Below, piece after piece: positions 35,213 to 44,608 of a DNA stretch of 64,000 nt; the stretch's first letter is position 1, and each line of letters begins with the position of its first letter. This DNA comes from Volucribacter amazonae. GTDB lineage: Bacteria > Pseudomonadota > Gammaproteobacteria > Enterobacterales > Pasteurellaceae. Location of the stretch: positions 434,001-498,000 of the forward strand of contig NZ_LWID01000001.1 of assembly GCF_029783845.1 (NCBI RefSeq), in the 5' to 3' direction. The notes under the pieces are model-generated. The model ran no database searches. It was not told the DNA's origin and saw nothing but the letters and a program-made list of their open reading frames with translations. A program made the translations under genes and the position numbers.

Positions 35213-36496
35213 TTATGACGCTAACAAATAAGCTCTTAGCGTAGCAAAATCATTTGCCATTTCATCAGACAAGAGAGGCAATTTATTATGCTTATCTAAT
35301 GCTTCTGGCAATGGTAAATCAATGGATAAAATGCGTTCTACCGATTCTTTGAATTTCGCTGGGTGAGCCGTACAAAGGAACAGCCCTGTTTCGTCCGCTT
35401 GTAAATCTTGGCTTAACACTTGGTAAGCAATCGCACCATGTGGCTCACAGAGATAACCTTTACCATAGAGTTCACTCAATGCCTGCTCTGTTTGGGGATC
35501 AGTTAAGGCAGCAGAATGAAGATCAGTTAATGCCCAACCATTACGTTTGAAAATTTCTTCTACCCGAGGCCAGTTATTTGGGCGACTTACGTCCATGGCA
35601 TTAGATAAAGTAGCAACGGTATCATGAGGATTCCAATGCCCATCTTGCAAATAACGTGGTACAGTATCATTCGCATTGGTTGCCGCCACAAAACGTTTAA
35701 TTGGTAAGCCAAGAGATTTGGCAATTAAACCTGCGGTAAGGTTTCCAAAATTACCACTTGGCACAGACACAACAAGGTTTTGTCGCTGTTCTTTTGGTAA
35801 TTGGCTCACTGCCTCAAAGTAATAACAAATTTGCGCTAGTAAACGGCTAATATTAATGGAATTTGCCGAGTTTAATCCGATGCTTTCTCGCAATTCTTGA
35901 TCATCAAAGGCTTGTTTCACTAAGGCTTGGCAATCATCAAAATCGCCATTAATCGCAACAGTACGAATATTGCCACCAAGCGTACAGAATAATTTTTCTT
36001 GTAATGGGCTAATTTTACCTTTTGGATATAAAATAACCACTTCAATATTTGGCAAGCCATAAAATGCGTGTGCCACTGCCGCCCCTGTATCGCCAGAGGT
36101 TGCGGTTAAAATGGTAATTTTGCCATCACCACGCACATTCGCCAAGGCTTGAGCCATAAAGCGTCCACCAAAATCTTTGAAAGCTAAGGTTGGCCCATGA
36201 AAAAGCTCTAAAGCATAAATATTGTCAACCACTTTTGCCACTGGCGCTGGGAATGTAAAGGCATTTTCTACCATTTGATTAAGCTGTTCGGCAGGAATTT
36301 CATCGCCAATTAAACGGGCTAAAATGCGTTGACTACGTTCAACTAGAGGTAATGCTAATAATTGAGCAATTTCTTCTTCACTGAATTGCGGAATATGCTC
36401 AGGGAAAAATAATCCTTGATCTTTGCCTAACCCTTGGCTTACCGCTTGGGCAAAACTCACTTGTTGTTCGGGGTGTTTAATATTGTATAAATTCAT
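35213..36496 (-). CDS. thrC: Threonine synthase
   Basis: A PLP enzyme that converts O-phosphohomoserine to threonine. The 427 residues fit the enterobacterial class. The PLP lysine is in FHGPTLAFKDFGGRF near residue 107, and the phosphate-binding loop is SGNFGNLTAG. The N-terminal MNLYNIKHPEQQVSFAQAV is typical. Last gene of thrLABC, 49 bases after thrB. Confidence 0.98.
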   Translation of the reverse strand: MNLYNIKHPEQQVSFAQAVSQGLGKDQGLFFPEHIPQFSEEEIAQLLALPLVERSQRILARLIGDEIPAEQLNQMVENAFTFPAPVAKVVDNIYALELFHGPTLAFKDFGGRFMAQALANVRGDGKITILTATSGDTGAAVAHAFYGLPNIEVVILYPKGKISPLQEKLFCTLGGNIRTVAINGDFDDCQALVKQAFDDQELRESIGLNSANSINISRLLAQICYYFEAVSQLPKEQRQNLVVSVPSGNFGNLTAGLIAKSLGLPIKRFVAATNANDTVPRYLQDGHWNPHDTVATLSNAMDVSRPNNWPRVEEIFKRNGWALTDLHSAALTDPQTEQALSELYGKGYLCEPHGAIAYQVLSQDLQADETGLFLCTAHPAKFKESVERILSIDLPLPEALDKHNKLPLLSDEMANDFATLRAYLLAS

Positions 36497-36545
36497 TGTG
36501 TTATTCCATACTTAAAATAATTGCTTATTATACCTGTAATCTGCT

Positions 36546-37490
36546 TTAGGACAATTCTCTTGCACCAGCATTATCCACTTTACAAATATGCACAAAGCCT
36601 TCGTTATTTTGTAAATAATGCTGTTCTAAATAATTAGCTAATCGGCTAGCGTGTGCCAAATCAGGGGCAATAGAAAAAATGGTTGGACCAGAACCCGAAA
36701 TACCCGTAGCTAATGCGCCAAGATCGCGTGTTGCCTGTTTGACTTCGGCAAAATTAGGCAATAAAGTCTCACGATAAGGTTCAGCAATCACATCTTGCAT
36801 CATTAATGCTGCTAATGCGGCTTGTTGGGTATAACAAGCATGCACAAAACTGCCTAAATGGCGACCATGAGCAATCACATCTTGCCGAGTATATTGTTTT
36901 GGTAAAATGGCTCTGGCTTCCGCAGTAGATACCTCAATCCCCGGATAAGCCAAAACCCAATACCAATCATCAAAAAATGGCAAAGTTTGGCAAATATTGC
37001 CTAAGGATTGCACCATTAATTGCACACCACCAAGATAACAAGGAGCAACATTATCGTAATGAATAGATCCCGAAATACGCCCCTCTAATTCGCCCATCAT
37101 TTCTAATAATTCCATCTTAGAAAAAGGCTGTTGATGAAATTGATTTAATGCCACTAACGCCGCCACAATGGAACAAGCACTTGATCCCAAACCTGAACCA
37201 ATTGGCATATTTTTTTCTAAGGTCAAGCGTAAAGGCTTGATTTTACCATTGCGTAATTTCAAGCGTTCGCTAAATAAGACATAGGCCTGATAAACAATAT
37301 TTTTTTGTGGCTCTTTAGGTAATTTACGCACAAAATAGCCCACAGAATCCAACTCAAATCCTTGTGCAATCGGCTCAATTTGTACCACATCGCCAAGCAA
37401 AGAACCATCAATAGGGGAAATTGCTGCACCTAAAGTATCAAAACCCACACTAATATTCGCACTAGAAGCTGGAGCATAAATTCTAACCAT
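36546..37490 (-). CDS. thrB: Homoserine kinase
   Basis: A GHMP kinase of 314 residues that phosphorylates homoserine. The ATP-binding PIGSGLGSSACSIVAAL is near residue 90, and the C-terminal TGISGSGPTIFSI motif is intact. The ATG at 37490 follows GGAGGAATCA and gives the standard MVRIYAPASSANISVGFD; an ATG four codons earlier lies within the Shine-Dalgarno. Overlaps the thrA end by eight bases. Confidence 0.97.
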   Translation of the reverse strand: MVRIYAPASSANISVGFDTLGAAISPIDGSLLGDVVQIEPIAQGFELDSVGYFVRKLPKEPQKNIVYQAYVLFSERLKLRNGKIKPLRLTLEKNMPIGSGLGSSACSIVAALVALNQFHQQPFSKMELLEMMGELEGRISGSIHYDNVAPCYLGGVQLMVQSLGNICQTLPFFDDWYWVLAYPGIEVSTAEARAILPKQYTRQDVIAHGRHLGSFVHACYTQQAALAALMMQDVIAEPYRETLLPNFAEVKQATRDLGALATGISGSGPTIFSIAPDLAHASRLANYLEQHYLQNNEGFVHICKVDNAGARELS

Positions 37491-39948
37491 TGATTCCTCC
37501 ATTACTTTGTAATGTTCTTAAAATATCAGCAAAAATCCCTGCGGCGGTTACCGCATTGCCTGCCCCATAACCACGCAATAATAATGGAATAGGCTGATAA
37601 TAGCGAGTATAAAATGCCAAAGCATTTTCGCCATTTTTCACTTTATACAAAGGATCATCACTGTCTACTTCCACAATGGATACCTTGCATTTACCTTGTT
37701 CAATTTGCCCCACATAACGCAAAACTTTTCCTGCGGCTTTGGCGTTTTCCACTCTGGCACTAAATTCTGCATCAAGCTGTGGTAACATTGCCATAAATTC
37801 CTCTACCGATTTTCCCTCGGCAAATCCTGCTGGCAACACACCTTCAACCTCTACATCGCTAAGTTCTAAATTTAAACCGCTTTCTCTGGCTAAAATGAGC
37901 AATTTGCGTGCCACATCTTGCCCCGATAAATCATCACGTGGATCGGGTTCCGTAAAGCCTTTTTCTCTAGCTAAAGCAGTCACTTGCGATAAGGTCATTC
38001 CCTCTTCTAGCTTACCAAAAATAAAGGATAATGAACCTGATAAAATACCATTAAATCGCTCAAGTTCATCGCCCGCCGCTAATAAATTTTGTAAGTTTTC
38101 AATCACAGGTAAACCCGCTCCCACATTGGTATCATATAAAAACTTACGTTGATTACGGCGAGCATTATCACGCAATAATTGATAATAGGCTAATTCTCTG
38201 GTATTGGCTTTTTTATTTGGCGTAACCACATGAAAGCCCTCTTTTAGCGCTCGTGCGTATAGGCTTGCCACCGAATCCGCCGAAGTACAATCCACAAACA
38301 CAGGATTAACCACATGATGCAATTTAATAAAAGATAACAAGACATCAAAATCTGATGGTTGAGTTGCATTATCCAAATCCTGTTGCCAGTGGCTTAAATC
38401 CAAGCCATTTTCATTTAGCAACATTTTATTAGAATTGGCTAAAGCACAAACACGGATTTCAATATCTTTCCCTGCTAAATATTGCTTTTGGTTTTTAATT
38501 TGTTCAATCAATTCGCCACCAACGCCACCAACGCCCACGAGGAAAATATCCACCACTTTTTTATTATTAAACAGGGCTTGATGCGTAGCTTTCACTGCCT
38601 CTATCGCTTTATTTTGTGCCACAACCGCAGAAATTGAACGCTCAGAAGAACCTTGTGCAATGGCAACAATACTAATATTTGATTGGGCTAACGCCGTAAA
38701 GAAACGAGCCGCAATGCCTTTACTTTGTCGCATACCATCGCCCACCACCGAAATAATGGATAAATCTTTAATTACTTCCACTGGCTCAAGCTGTTGTGAA
38801 GCAAGTTCTTGAGCAAACTCTTGATTTAAAGCTGTCAAGGCGACTTCCGTCAATTTAGTAGGAACACAAAAACTGATACTATATTCCGATGAGGATTGAG
38901 TAATTAAAATCACTGACACATTGGCTTTTGACATAGTAGAAAAGACACGAGCCGCCATACCCACCATACCTTGCATACCGGGTCCAGACACATTAAACAT
39001 AGATAAATTATCTAAATTCGTAATGCCTTTTACTTGTAACTGTTCAGAAACCACATTGGCATTAATCACTGTTCCTGCTGCTGTTGGATTGCCCGTATTT
39101 TTGATTAAGCAAGGAATGTTCGTTTGTACCAATGGTCCAATGGTACGGGGGTGAATCACTTTTGCCCCAAAATAAGATAATTCCATTGCCTCATGATAGG
39201 TTAAACTAGATAATAATCTTGCATCAGGCACTAAACGAGGATCACAGGTATAAACCCCATCAACGTCCGTCCAAATTTCACATACCGATGCCTGCAAACA
39301 AGCGGCTAAACAAGCGGCAGAATAATCCGAACCATTACGTCCTAATAACACTAATTCGCCTTGTTCATTCCCTGCGGTAAATCCGGGCATTAACACCACA
39401 TTTTTCGCTGGAATGGTTTCCGCTTGAATACGTTGCGTTGAAATCTCAATATCCACAGAAGATTCTAAATAACTGCCATAAGCCAATAATTTTTCCACAG
39501 GATTAATCAAGGTAACTTGATAACCACAAGCCTCAAACCAAGCCTTCATCATCACAATAGAAAGTTTTTCACCACGTGAATCTATGGTGGCTTTTACCGC
39601 ATCAGGGCATTGTCCCGTTTGTTGCATTTGTGCCAATAGCTCCTGAATTTGAGCAAATTCCTGATCAATAATTTTTCTTGTTCCCACTAAATCAAACTTA
39701 TTATTTTTTTCATATAATCCATTGATAATATTATAGAAAATCTCTAGTGCTTCACTAATATGCTGATCGGTTGATTGATTAAGAGGGGCTTTTTCAGAAA
39801 GGGCGACAAGATGATTGGTAATTTTAGCAGGGGCTGATAAAACCGCGGCAGCCTGTTCGGCTAAATGTGCCTGCTCAATCAACTGGGCTGCCTGCAAAAA
39901 ACGCTCGGGATTGGCTAAAGACGTCCCACCAAATTTTAAAACTTTCAT
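37483..39948 (-). CDS. thrA: Bifunctional aspartokinase I / homoserine dehydrogenase I
   Basis: An 821-residue fusion. Residues 1 to about 290 are aspartokinase (KFGGTSLANPERF, GRNGSDYSAACLAACLQ). Two ACT domains at about 315-460 bind threonine for feedback control (FNVSGPGMQGMVGMAARVFS, SIISVVGDGMRQSKGIAARF). About 465-821 is homoserine dehydrogenase (VGVGGVGGELIEQI NAD loop, TPNKKANTR, GLPVIENLQNL). It catalyses the first and third steps towards threonine. Controlled by the leader/attenuator just upstream. Confidence 0.98.
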   Translation of the reverse strand: MKVLKFGGTSLANPERFLQAAQLIEQAHLAEQAAAVLSAPAKITNHLVALSEKAPLNQSTDQHISEALEIFYNIINGLYEKNNKFDLVGTRKIIDQEFAQIQELLAQMQQTGQCPDAVKATIDSRGEKLSIVMMKAWFEACGYQVTLINPVEKLLAYGSYLESSVDIEISTQRIQAETIPAKNVVLMPGFTAGNEQGELVLLGRNGSDYSAACLAACLQASVCEIWTDVDGVYTCDPRLVPDARLLSSLTYHEAMELSYFGAKVIHPRTIGPLVQTNIPCLIKNTGNPTAAGTVINANVVSEQLQVKGITNLDNLSMFNVSGPGMQGMVGMAARVFSTMSKANVSVILITQSSSEYSISFCVPTKLTEVALTALNQEFAQELASQQLEPVEVIKDLSIISVVGDGMRQSKGIAARFFTALAQSNISIVAIAQGSSERSISAVVAQNKAIEAVKATHQALFNNKKVVDIFLVGVGGVGGELIEQIKNQKQYLAGKDIEIRVCALANSNKMLLNENGLDLSHWQQDLDNATQPSDFDVLLSFIKLHHVVNPVFVDCTSADSVASLYARALKEGFHVVTPNKKANTRELAYYQLLRDNARRNQRKFLYDTNVGAGLPVIENLQNLLAAGDELERFNGILSGSLSFIFGKLEEGMTLSQVTALAREKGFTEPDPRDDLSGQDVARKLLILARESGLNLELSDVEVEGVLPAGFAEGKSVEEFMAMLPQLDAEFSARVENAKAAGKVLRYVGQIEQGKCKVSIVEVDSDDPLYKVKNGENALAFYTRYYQPIPLLLRGYGAGNAVTAAGIFADILRTLQSNGGING

Positions 39949-39983
39949 GTTGTTCTCCTGTGGATATAAATGAATAAATATTT

Positions 39984-40014
39984 ATAAAAAAACCCGCATT
40001 GATTATGCGGGTTT
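39984..40014 (-). terminator. thr operon attenuator terminator
   Basis: AAACCCGCAT-AATCA-ATGCGGGTTT followed by TTTTATAAA on the minus strand. It lies between the leader peptide stop and thrA, as required for attenuation. Confidence 0.9.
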
Positions 40015-40034
40015 CGTGAATATGGTTTTACGCA

Positions 40035-40103
40035 CTAGCCCGCCCCACTAATAATAATGGTCATCATAATAATGGTGGTGGTACGGATAAAAGTGCGGTG
40101 CAT
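40035..40103 (-). CDS. thrL: thr operon leader peptide
   Basis: A 22-codon reading frame, ATG at 40103, stop TAG at 40035-40037. It reads MHRTFIRTTTIIMM and ends TIIISGAG. Five Thr and six Ile codons, mostly consecutive, make ribosome stalling depend on charged Thr and Ile tRNA, exactly as in E. coli thrL (which also ends GAG). The attenuator terminator follows 21 bases later. Codons 2-5 (HRTF) are encoded by an uptake signal, ACCGCACTT, at 40091-40099. Confidence 0.9.
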   Translation of the reverse strand: MHRTFIRTTTIIMMTIIISGAG

Positions 40104-40198
40104 TTTTACATTATTTTTTAATTAAAAACAGAATGTGCTTAGAAATACCTAAAATTTATGCGGTTGTCAATGAAAAATCATAAATTTTAGCAAAAATT

Positions 40199-40771
40199 TT
40201 AGGATTTCAACCTAAACCGCCCTCGGCTATATCGGGTTTTTAATAGTGCGGTCATATTATCTTGTGTTTTGGTATTGGTTAAAGCTTGAGAAATAGACAG
40301 CGAATGTTGAGTGGTATTGGCGTGAGTAATGGCGATAGCTAAGGCATCGGCAGCGTCCGCTTGTGGGCAACTTGTTAAGTTGAGAATTTTGCTAACCATA
40401 TGTTGAACTTGTACTTTATCTGCCGAGCCTATTCCTACCACAGTTTGTTTGACTAAACGAGCGGCATATTCAAAAACTGGCAGTTGATGATTAACCGCTG
40501 CCACAATAGCAGTGCCACGAGCTTGCCCAAGTTTTAGGGCGGAATCGGCATTTTTCGCCATAAATACCTGTTCAATAGCAAAACAATCGGGTTGAAATTG
40601 GGTAATGATTTCGCTAACGCCTGCATAAATGCGTTTTAATCTGGTGGGTAAATCCTCTGCTTGGGTACGAATAACGCCACTGCCTAAATAAAGTAGCTGG
40701 TTTTTCTGTTGTCGGATTACACCGTAGCCCGTTATTCTTGACCCCGGATCAATACCTAGAATAATGCTCAT
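40199..40771 (-). CDS. ruvC: Crossover junction endodeoxyribonuclease RuvC
   Basis: A 190-residue Holliday-junction resolvase. Acidic catalytic residues are in ILGIDPGSRITGYGVI (Asp7), AIEQVFMAKNADSALKLGQARG and ADAADALAIAITH. I use the ATG at 40771 after GGAATAAGT; the frame extends seven codons further without a better site. No ruvAB genes are adjacent here; next upstream is a lipoprotein gene and yebC. Confidence 0.97.
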   Translation of the reverse strand: MSIILGIDPGSRITGYGVIRQQKNQLLYLGSGVIRTQAEDLPTRLKRIYAGVSEIITQFQPDCFAIEQVFMAKNADSALKLGQARGTAIVAAVNHQLPVFEYAARLVKQTVVGIGSADKVQVQHMVSKILNLTSCPQADAADALAIAITHANTTQHSLSISQALTNTKTQDNMTALLKTRYSRGRFRLKS

Positions 40772-40794
40772 ACTTATTCCATTTTCATACAAAA

Positions 40795-40899
40795 TATAGT
40801 CGTTTCAATTTAAAATAAGACAGGCGGCAGGCTGAAGACAGAACAAAGCGTATGATGAGGTGTGCCAACACAGTATTATTTTAAAGTGGAACGACTATA
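40795..40899. repeat. Correia-like dispersed element, full 105-bp copy
   Basis: TATAGTCGTTTCAATTTAAA left end, CAGGCGGCAGGCTGAAGACA and GAACAAAGCGTATGATGAGG interior, and ATTTTAAAGTGGAACGACTATA right end. It has the same length as the copy at 9136. It fills most of the ruvC/lipoprotein gap. Confidence 0.9.
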
Positions 40900-40902
40900 T
40901 AA

Positions 40903-40926
40903 ATAAGCGAGCCTTAGCTCGCTTAT
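40903..40926 (-). terminator. Terminator of the lipoprotein gene
   Basis: ATAAGCGAGC-CTTA-GCTCGCTTAT, a perfect 10-bp stem, then TTATATAG on the minus strand. It lies 15 bases past the lipoprotein stop. Confidence 0.75.
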
Positions 40927-40941
40927 ATTAGTCTTATTTTA

Positions 40942-41379
40942 TTATTGATTTAATTGTGCCGTAACACTCACATCAATTTTACAATTTTTCGCTAAAATGT
41001 TGTCCGCTTTAGCGGTATTATTAAACAACATAATCGCTGGAATAGTCGCATAATTAGTCGCAGATAAACCGCTATCAATATTTAAAGTATAATCCCCTGC
41101 TACGGTAACAAATTGAGCAAAATCGTCATTTTTTGGGTTACGCACAAAGGTATCTTGAATTGCTTGATTATTTAATAACACTTTTGCTGTTTTTGCATTC
41201 TCGCCAACAAAAGAATAAGTTACCACCATAGAAGTGTTATTATCAGCACCACAATTATAAGCTACCACTTTATTTACCCCTTGTTCATCGGCTTTTTCGA
41301 TCACTTTCACTGGATCTTGAGCACAAGCGGCTAATACGGCTGAAGCCAATAATACAGGTACAAATTTTGTTAATTTCAT
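40942..41379 (-). CDS. Putative lipoprotein, weakly MliC-like
   Basis: 145 residues. Signal peptide with lipobox VLAAC (Cys near residue 19). The mature domain has VVAYNCGADNNTSMVVTYSF, AKVLLNNQ and a terminal KNCKIDVSV, so two Cys could pair. The Y-x-C ... V-Y-F ... LN-Q spacing recalls lysozyme-inhibitor (MliC/PliC) folds, but the key inhibitory loop is not clear. Start chosen at the second of two adjacent ATGs for spacing from AAGGAG. It lies between ruvC and yebC. Confidence 0.7.
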   Translation of the reverse strand: MKLTKFVPVLLASAVLAACAQDPVKVIEKADEQGVNKVVAYNCGADNNTSMVVTYSFVGENAKTAKVLLNNQAIQDTFVRNPKNDDFAQFVTVAGDYTLNIDSGLSATNYATIPAIMLFNNTAKADNILAKNCKIDVSVTAQLNQ

Positions 41380-41409
41380 CATTACTCCTTGTTATTATGA
41401 ATGATTATT

Positions 41410-42150
41410 TTACAGCAAGGCTGCCACTTCTTCGCTAATTTCGCCATTGTGATAAACATTTTGTACGTCATCACAATCTTCTAGCATATCAATTAAGCGA
41501 AGTAACTTTGGTGCGGTTTCCGCATCAAGTTCTACTGTCGTAGAGGGGATCATTGTAACATCTGCTGACTCAATTTTAAAGCCAGCTGCTTGAATGGCAT
41601 CACGCACCTCGCCCAAATCTTCCCAAGCGGTGTAAATTTCAAAGCTACCATCTTCTTGCGGTTGAATATCGTCAGCCCCGGCTTCAATCGCCGCTTCCGT
41701 TAAGCTATCTTCATCGGCGTTGGCGATTAAAATTAAGCCTTTTTTGCTAAATAAATAGCCTACTGAACCCTCAGTACCTAAGTTACCGCCACATTTGGTA
41801 AAACTTGGACGTACTTGCGAAATGGTACGGTTAGCATTATCACTTAAACATTCCACCATTACCGCTGTACCGCCTGGTCCATAGCCCTCATAAACACGTG
41901 TTTCCATATTGGTGTCATCGCCACCGCCTACACCACGCTCAATAGCACGATTAATGGTATCTCTTGTCATATTACTGGATAAGGCTTTATCCACAGCGGT
42001 ACGCAAGCGTGGGTTAGCGGAAACATCGCCTCCCCCTAATTTTGCTGCTGTAACCAATTCACGAATTAATTTAGTAAAAATTTTGCCTCGTTGAGCATCT
42101 TGTGCGGCTTTACGATGTTTAATATTTGCCCACTTACTATGACCTGCCAT
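41410..42150 (-). CDS. yebC: YebC/TACO1-family probable transcriptional/translation factor
   Basis: 246 residues starting MAGHSKWANIKHRKAAQDA, the invariant N-terminus of the family. GGDDTNMETRVYEGYGPGG and the C-terminal DMLEDCDDVQNVYHN are also typical. Members bind DNA in some species and relieve ribosome stalling at prolines in others; the role here is undetermined. It lies in the nudB-yebC-ruvC order common in Pasteurellaceae. Confidence 0.96.
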   Translation of the reverse strand: MAGHSKWANIKHRKAAQDAQRGKIFTKLIRELVTAAKLGGGDVSANPRLRTAVDKALSSNMTRDTINRAIERGVGGGDDTNMETRVYEGYGPGGTAVMVECLSDNANRTISQVRPSFTKCGGNLGTEGSVGYLFSKKGLILIANADEDSLTEAAIEAGADDIQPQEDGSFEIYTAWEDLGEVRDAIQAAGFKIESADVTMIPSTTVELDAETAPKLLRLIDMLEDCDDVQNVYHNGEISEEVAALL

Positions 42151-42192
42151 AATAACATTCCTCTTTATCTCAAATAATTTATATTCTTCTCG

Positions 42193-42639
42193 CTAAACAG
42201 TTTTACTGTTTGGCGAAAGCAGTTGTTCAATCGCCTTACCATTATTCCAAGATTTGGTTAGTTTCGCCGCCACTTGAGGGGCTAACCATTGGTAAGACAA
42301 ATGTTCCGTTAATTTAACCGCACTTTCTTGTGCCAGTGGTAATAAAAACCAATGTTCTAAACAATGGGTAATATGAGGTGCGTATTTATACCGAAATTGT
42401 GCAAAAATTTCAAATTCTACGCTTTGCTGACAATCAATTAAGCCTGTTGCGGTTAAGCCAATTTCTTCCCAAACCTCACGTTGTGCCGCCTGCCAAGCGG
42501 TTTCGCCTGTTTCAATGCTACCTGATACCGATTGCCAAAAATCAGGATCATCTTTGCGTTGCAACATTAATACCTTGCCCGTAGAAACGGCATAAACAAC
42601 CACCAGCACCGATTTAGGATTTTTAAAATTCTCACTCAT
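42193..42639 (-). CDS. nudB: Dihydroneopterin triphosphate diphosphatase
   Basis: A 148-residue Nudix hydrolase. The Nudix box GSIETGETAWQAAQREVWEE (then IG) is complete. The opening NPKSVLVVVYAVSTGKVLML and the final LSYQWLAPQVAAKLTKSWNN fit NudB, which removes diphosphate from dihydroneopterin triphosphate in folate synthesis. Follows aspS closely, as in H. influenzae. Confidence 0.93.
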   Translation of the reverse strand: MSENFKNPKSVLVVVYAVSTGKVLMLQRKDDPDFWQSVSGSIETGETAWQAAQREVWEEIGLTATGLIDCQQSVEFEIFAQFRYKYAPHITHCLEHWFLLPLAQESAVKLTEHLSYQWLAPQVAAKLTKSWNNGKAIEQLLSPNSKTV

Positions 42640-42701
42640 TGCTTATAAAAGCGTGCAAGCTAAGAACTTTCTTAGCATTGCACTTATCCTAATTCATTGA
42701 C

Positions 42702-44471
42702 TTATTGTTTTTCTGTTTTAACCTGAATGGCAAGTTCTGCCAAGGCTTGTGGATTGGCTACGCTTGGTGCTTCCGTCATCAAACAAGCGGCGGCGGTGGT
42801 TTTCGGGAAAGCGATCACATCACGAATATTATCTGTACCTGTTAATAACATTGTTAAGCGATCAAGCCCAAAAGCCAATCCTGCGTGCGGTGGCGTACCA
42901 AATTTTAACGCATCAAGTAAGAAACCAAATTTTTCACGTTGTTCCTGTTCATCAATGCCTAAAATACGGAAAACCGTTTGTTGCATAATCGGATCAAAAA
43001 TCCGCACCGAGCCACCGCCCACTTCATAACCATTAATCACCATATCATAAGCATTGGCGACAGCTTGAGTCGGTTCGGCTTCTAATTGCTCTGGGGTAAA
43101 AGCTTTTGGCGAAGTAAATGGGTGGTGCATTGCGGCTAAATTGCCCTCTTCATCACGCTCAAACATAGGGAAATCAATCACCCATAATGGACACCATTGC
43201 TCAAGCTGTGTTAAACCAAGATCACGCCCTAATTTCAAACGTAATGCCCCTAACGCATCAGTGGCAACCTGCCATTTATCTGCCCCAAAGAATAAAATAT
43301 CGCCATCTTGTGCGGAAGTGCGGTCTAAAATTTGTGAAATAATTTCTTCGCTTAAAAATTTCGCCACTGGACTTTGAATACCAGCTAAGCCTGCCGCTCG
43401 CTCATTGACTTTTAACCACGCCAAGCCTTTCGCCCCATAAATCCCCACAAATTGAGTATATTCATCAATTTGTTTACGGGTAATGCTCGCCCCATTTGGC
43501 ACACGAATAACTGCCACACGTCCATTAGGATCATTAGCTGGGGCATTAAATACCTTAAATTCCACTTGTTTAACCAAATCTGCCACATCAACAATTTCTA
43601 ACGGATTTCTTAAATCTGGCTTATCTGAACCATAGCGTTGCATCGCTTCTTGCCACGTCATCACAGGGAATTTACCCAGATCCACCTTTAAAATCGCCTG
43701 CCAAAGATCGTGGATCATTTTTTCCATAATCTCTCGTACTTGTTCTGCCGTTAAAAAAGAGGTTTCCACATCAATTTGGGTAAATTCAGGCTGACGATCG
43801 GCACGCAAATCTTCATCACGAAAACATTTGACAATTTGATAATAACGATCAAAGCCTGACATCATTAATAATTGCTTAAATAGCTGTGGCGATTGGGGTA
43901 AAGCATAAAACTTGCCTTTATGCACCCGACTTGGCACAAGATAATCCCTTGCCCCCTCTGGCGTTGCTTTAGTCAGCATTGGGGTTTCCATATCCAAGAA
44001 ACCATTGTCGTCCATAAAACGGCGGACAAAACTGGTAATTTTGGCACGGGTCTTTAACCGCTCCGCCATTTCAGGACGGCGTAAATCTAAATAACGGTAT
44101 TTTAAACGCTGTTCTTCACTATTATTCTGATTAAAATCCAATGGCAACACCTCCGCAGCATTATAAATATGCAACTGGTGAGCCAATACTTCCACTTCGC
44201 CTGTGGCCATATTAGGATTAATTTGGTTATCAGGACGAGCAATCACTTCCCCTTGGATTTGAATACAATATTCATTGCGTAATCCTGCGGCGGCAGTTAA
44301 TGCTTGTGGATATTTAGGATCAAAGCAAACTTGTACAATGCCTTTCACATCACGCATATCAATAAAAATCAAGCCACCTAAATCACGGCGGCGATGTACC
44401 CAACCACTCAAGGTTACTTGTTTGCCAATATCAGCACGCTTTAACGCCCCACAATATTCTGTTCGCATCAT
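42702..44471 (-). CDS. aspS: Aspartyl-tRNA synthetase
   Basis: A 589-residue bacterial-type class II synthetase. An N-terminal OB fold (SGWVHRRRDLGGLIFIDMRD) binds the anticodon. Motif 2 is FRDEDLRADRQPEFTQID, the bacterial GAD insertion occupies about 280-420, and motif 3 is GLAFGLDRLTMLLTG. It charges tRNA-Asp. First gene of aspS-nudB-yebC; divergent from cmoA. Confidence 0.98.
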   Translation of the reverse strand: MMRTEYCGALKRADIGKQVTLSGWVHRRRDLGGLIFIDMRDVKGIVQVCFDPKYPQALTAAAGLRNEYCIQIQGEVIARPDNQINPNMATGEVEVLAHQLHIYNAAEVLPLDFNQNNSEEQRLKYRYLDLRRPEMAERLKTRAKITSFVRRFMDDNGFLDMETPMLTKATPEGARDYLVPSRVHKGKFYALPQSPQLFKQLLMMSGFDRYYQIVKCFRDEDLRADRQPEFTQIDVETSFLTAEQVREIMEKMIHDLWQAILKVDLGKFPVMTWQEAMQRYGSDKPDLRNPLEIVDVADLVKQVEFKVFNAPANDPNGRVAVIRVPNGASITRKQIDEYTQFVGIYGAKGLAWLKVNERAAGLAGIQSPVAKFLSEEIISQILDRTSAQDGDILFFGADKWQVATDALGALRLKLGRDLGLTQLEQWCPLWVIDFPMFERDEEGNLAAMHHPFTSPKAFTPEQLEAEPTQAVANAYDMVINGYEVGGGSVRIFDPIMQQTVFRILGIDEQEQREKFGFLLDALKFGTPPHAGLAFGLDRLTMLLTGTDNIRDVIAFPKTTAAACLMTEAPSVANPQALAELAIQVKTEKQ

Positions 44472-44608
44472 ATTCCAATCCTTTCACTTTTTTCACAAAA
44501 AATAATTGGGGGATTATAACGGATATTTCAAACAGATTAAATTTATTTGTGTAATTAAAAAACATCTTCTAAAATGACCGCACTTTTTAGATTAAATTCA
44601 GCTGTTTT

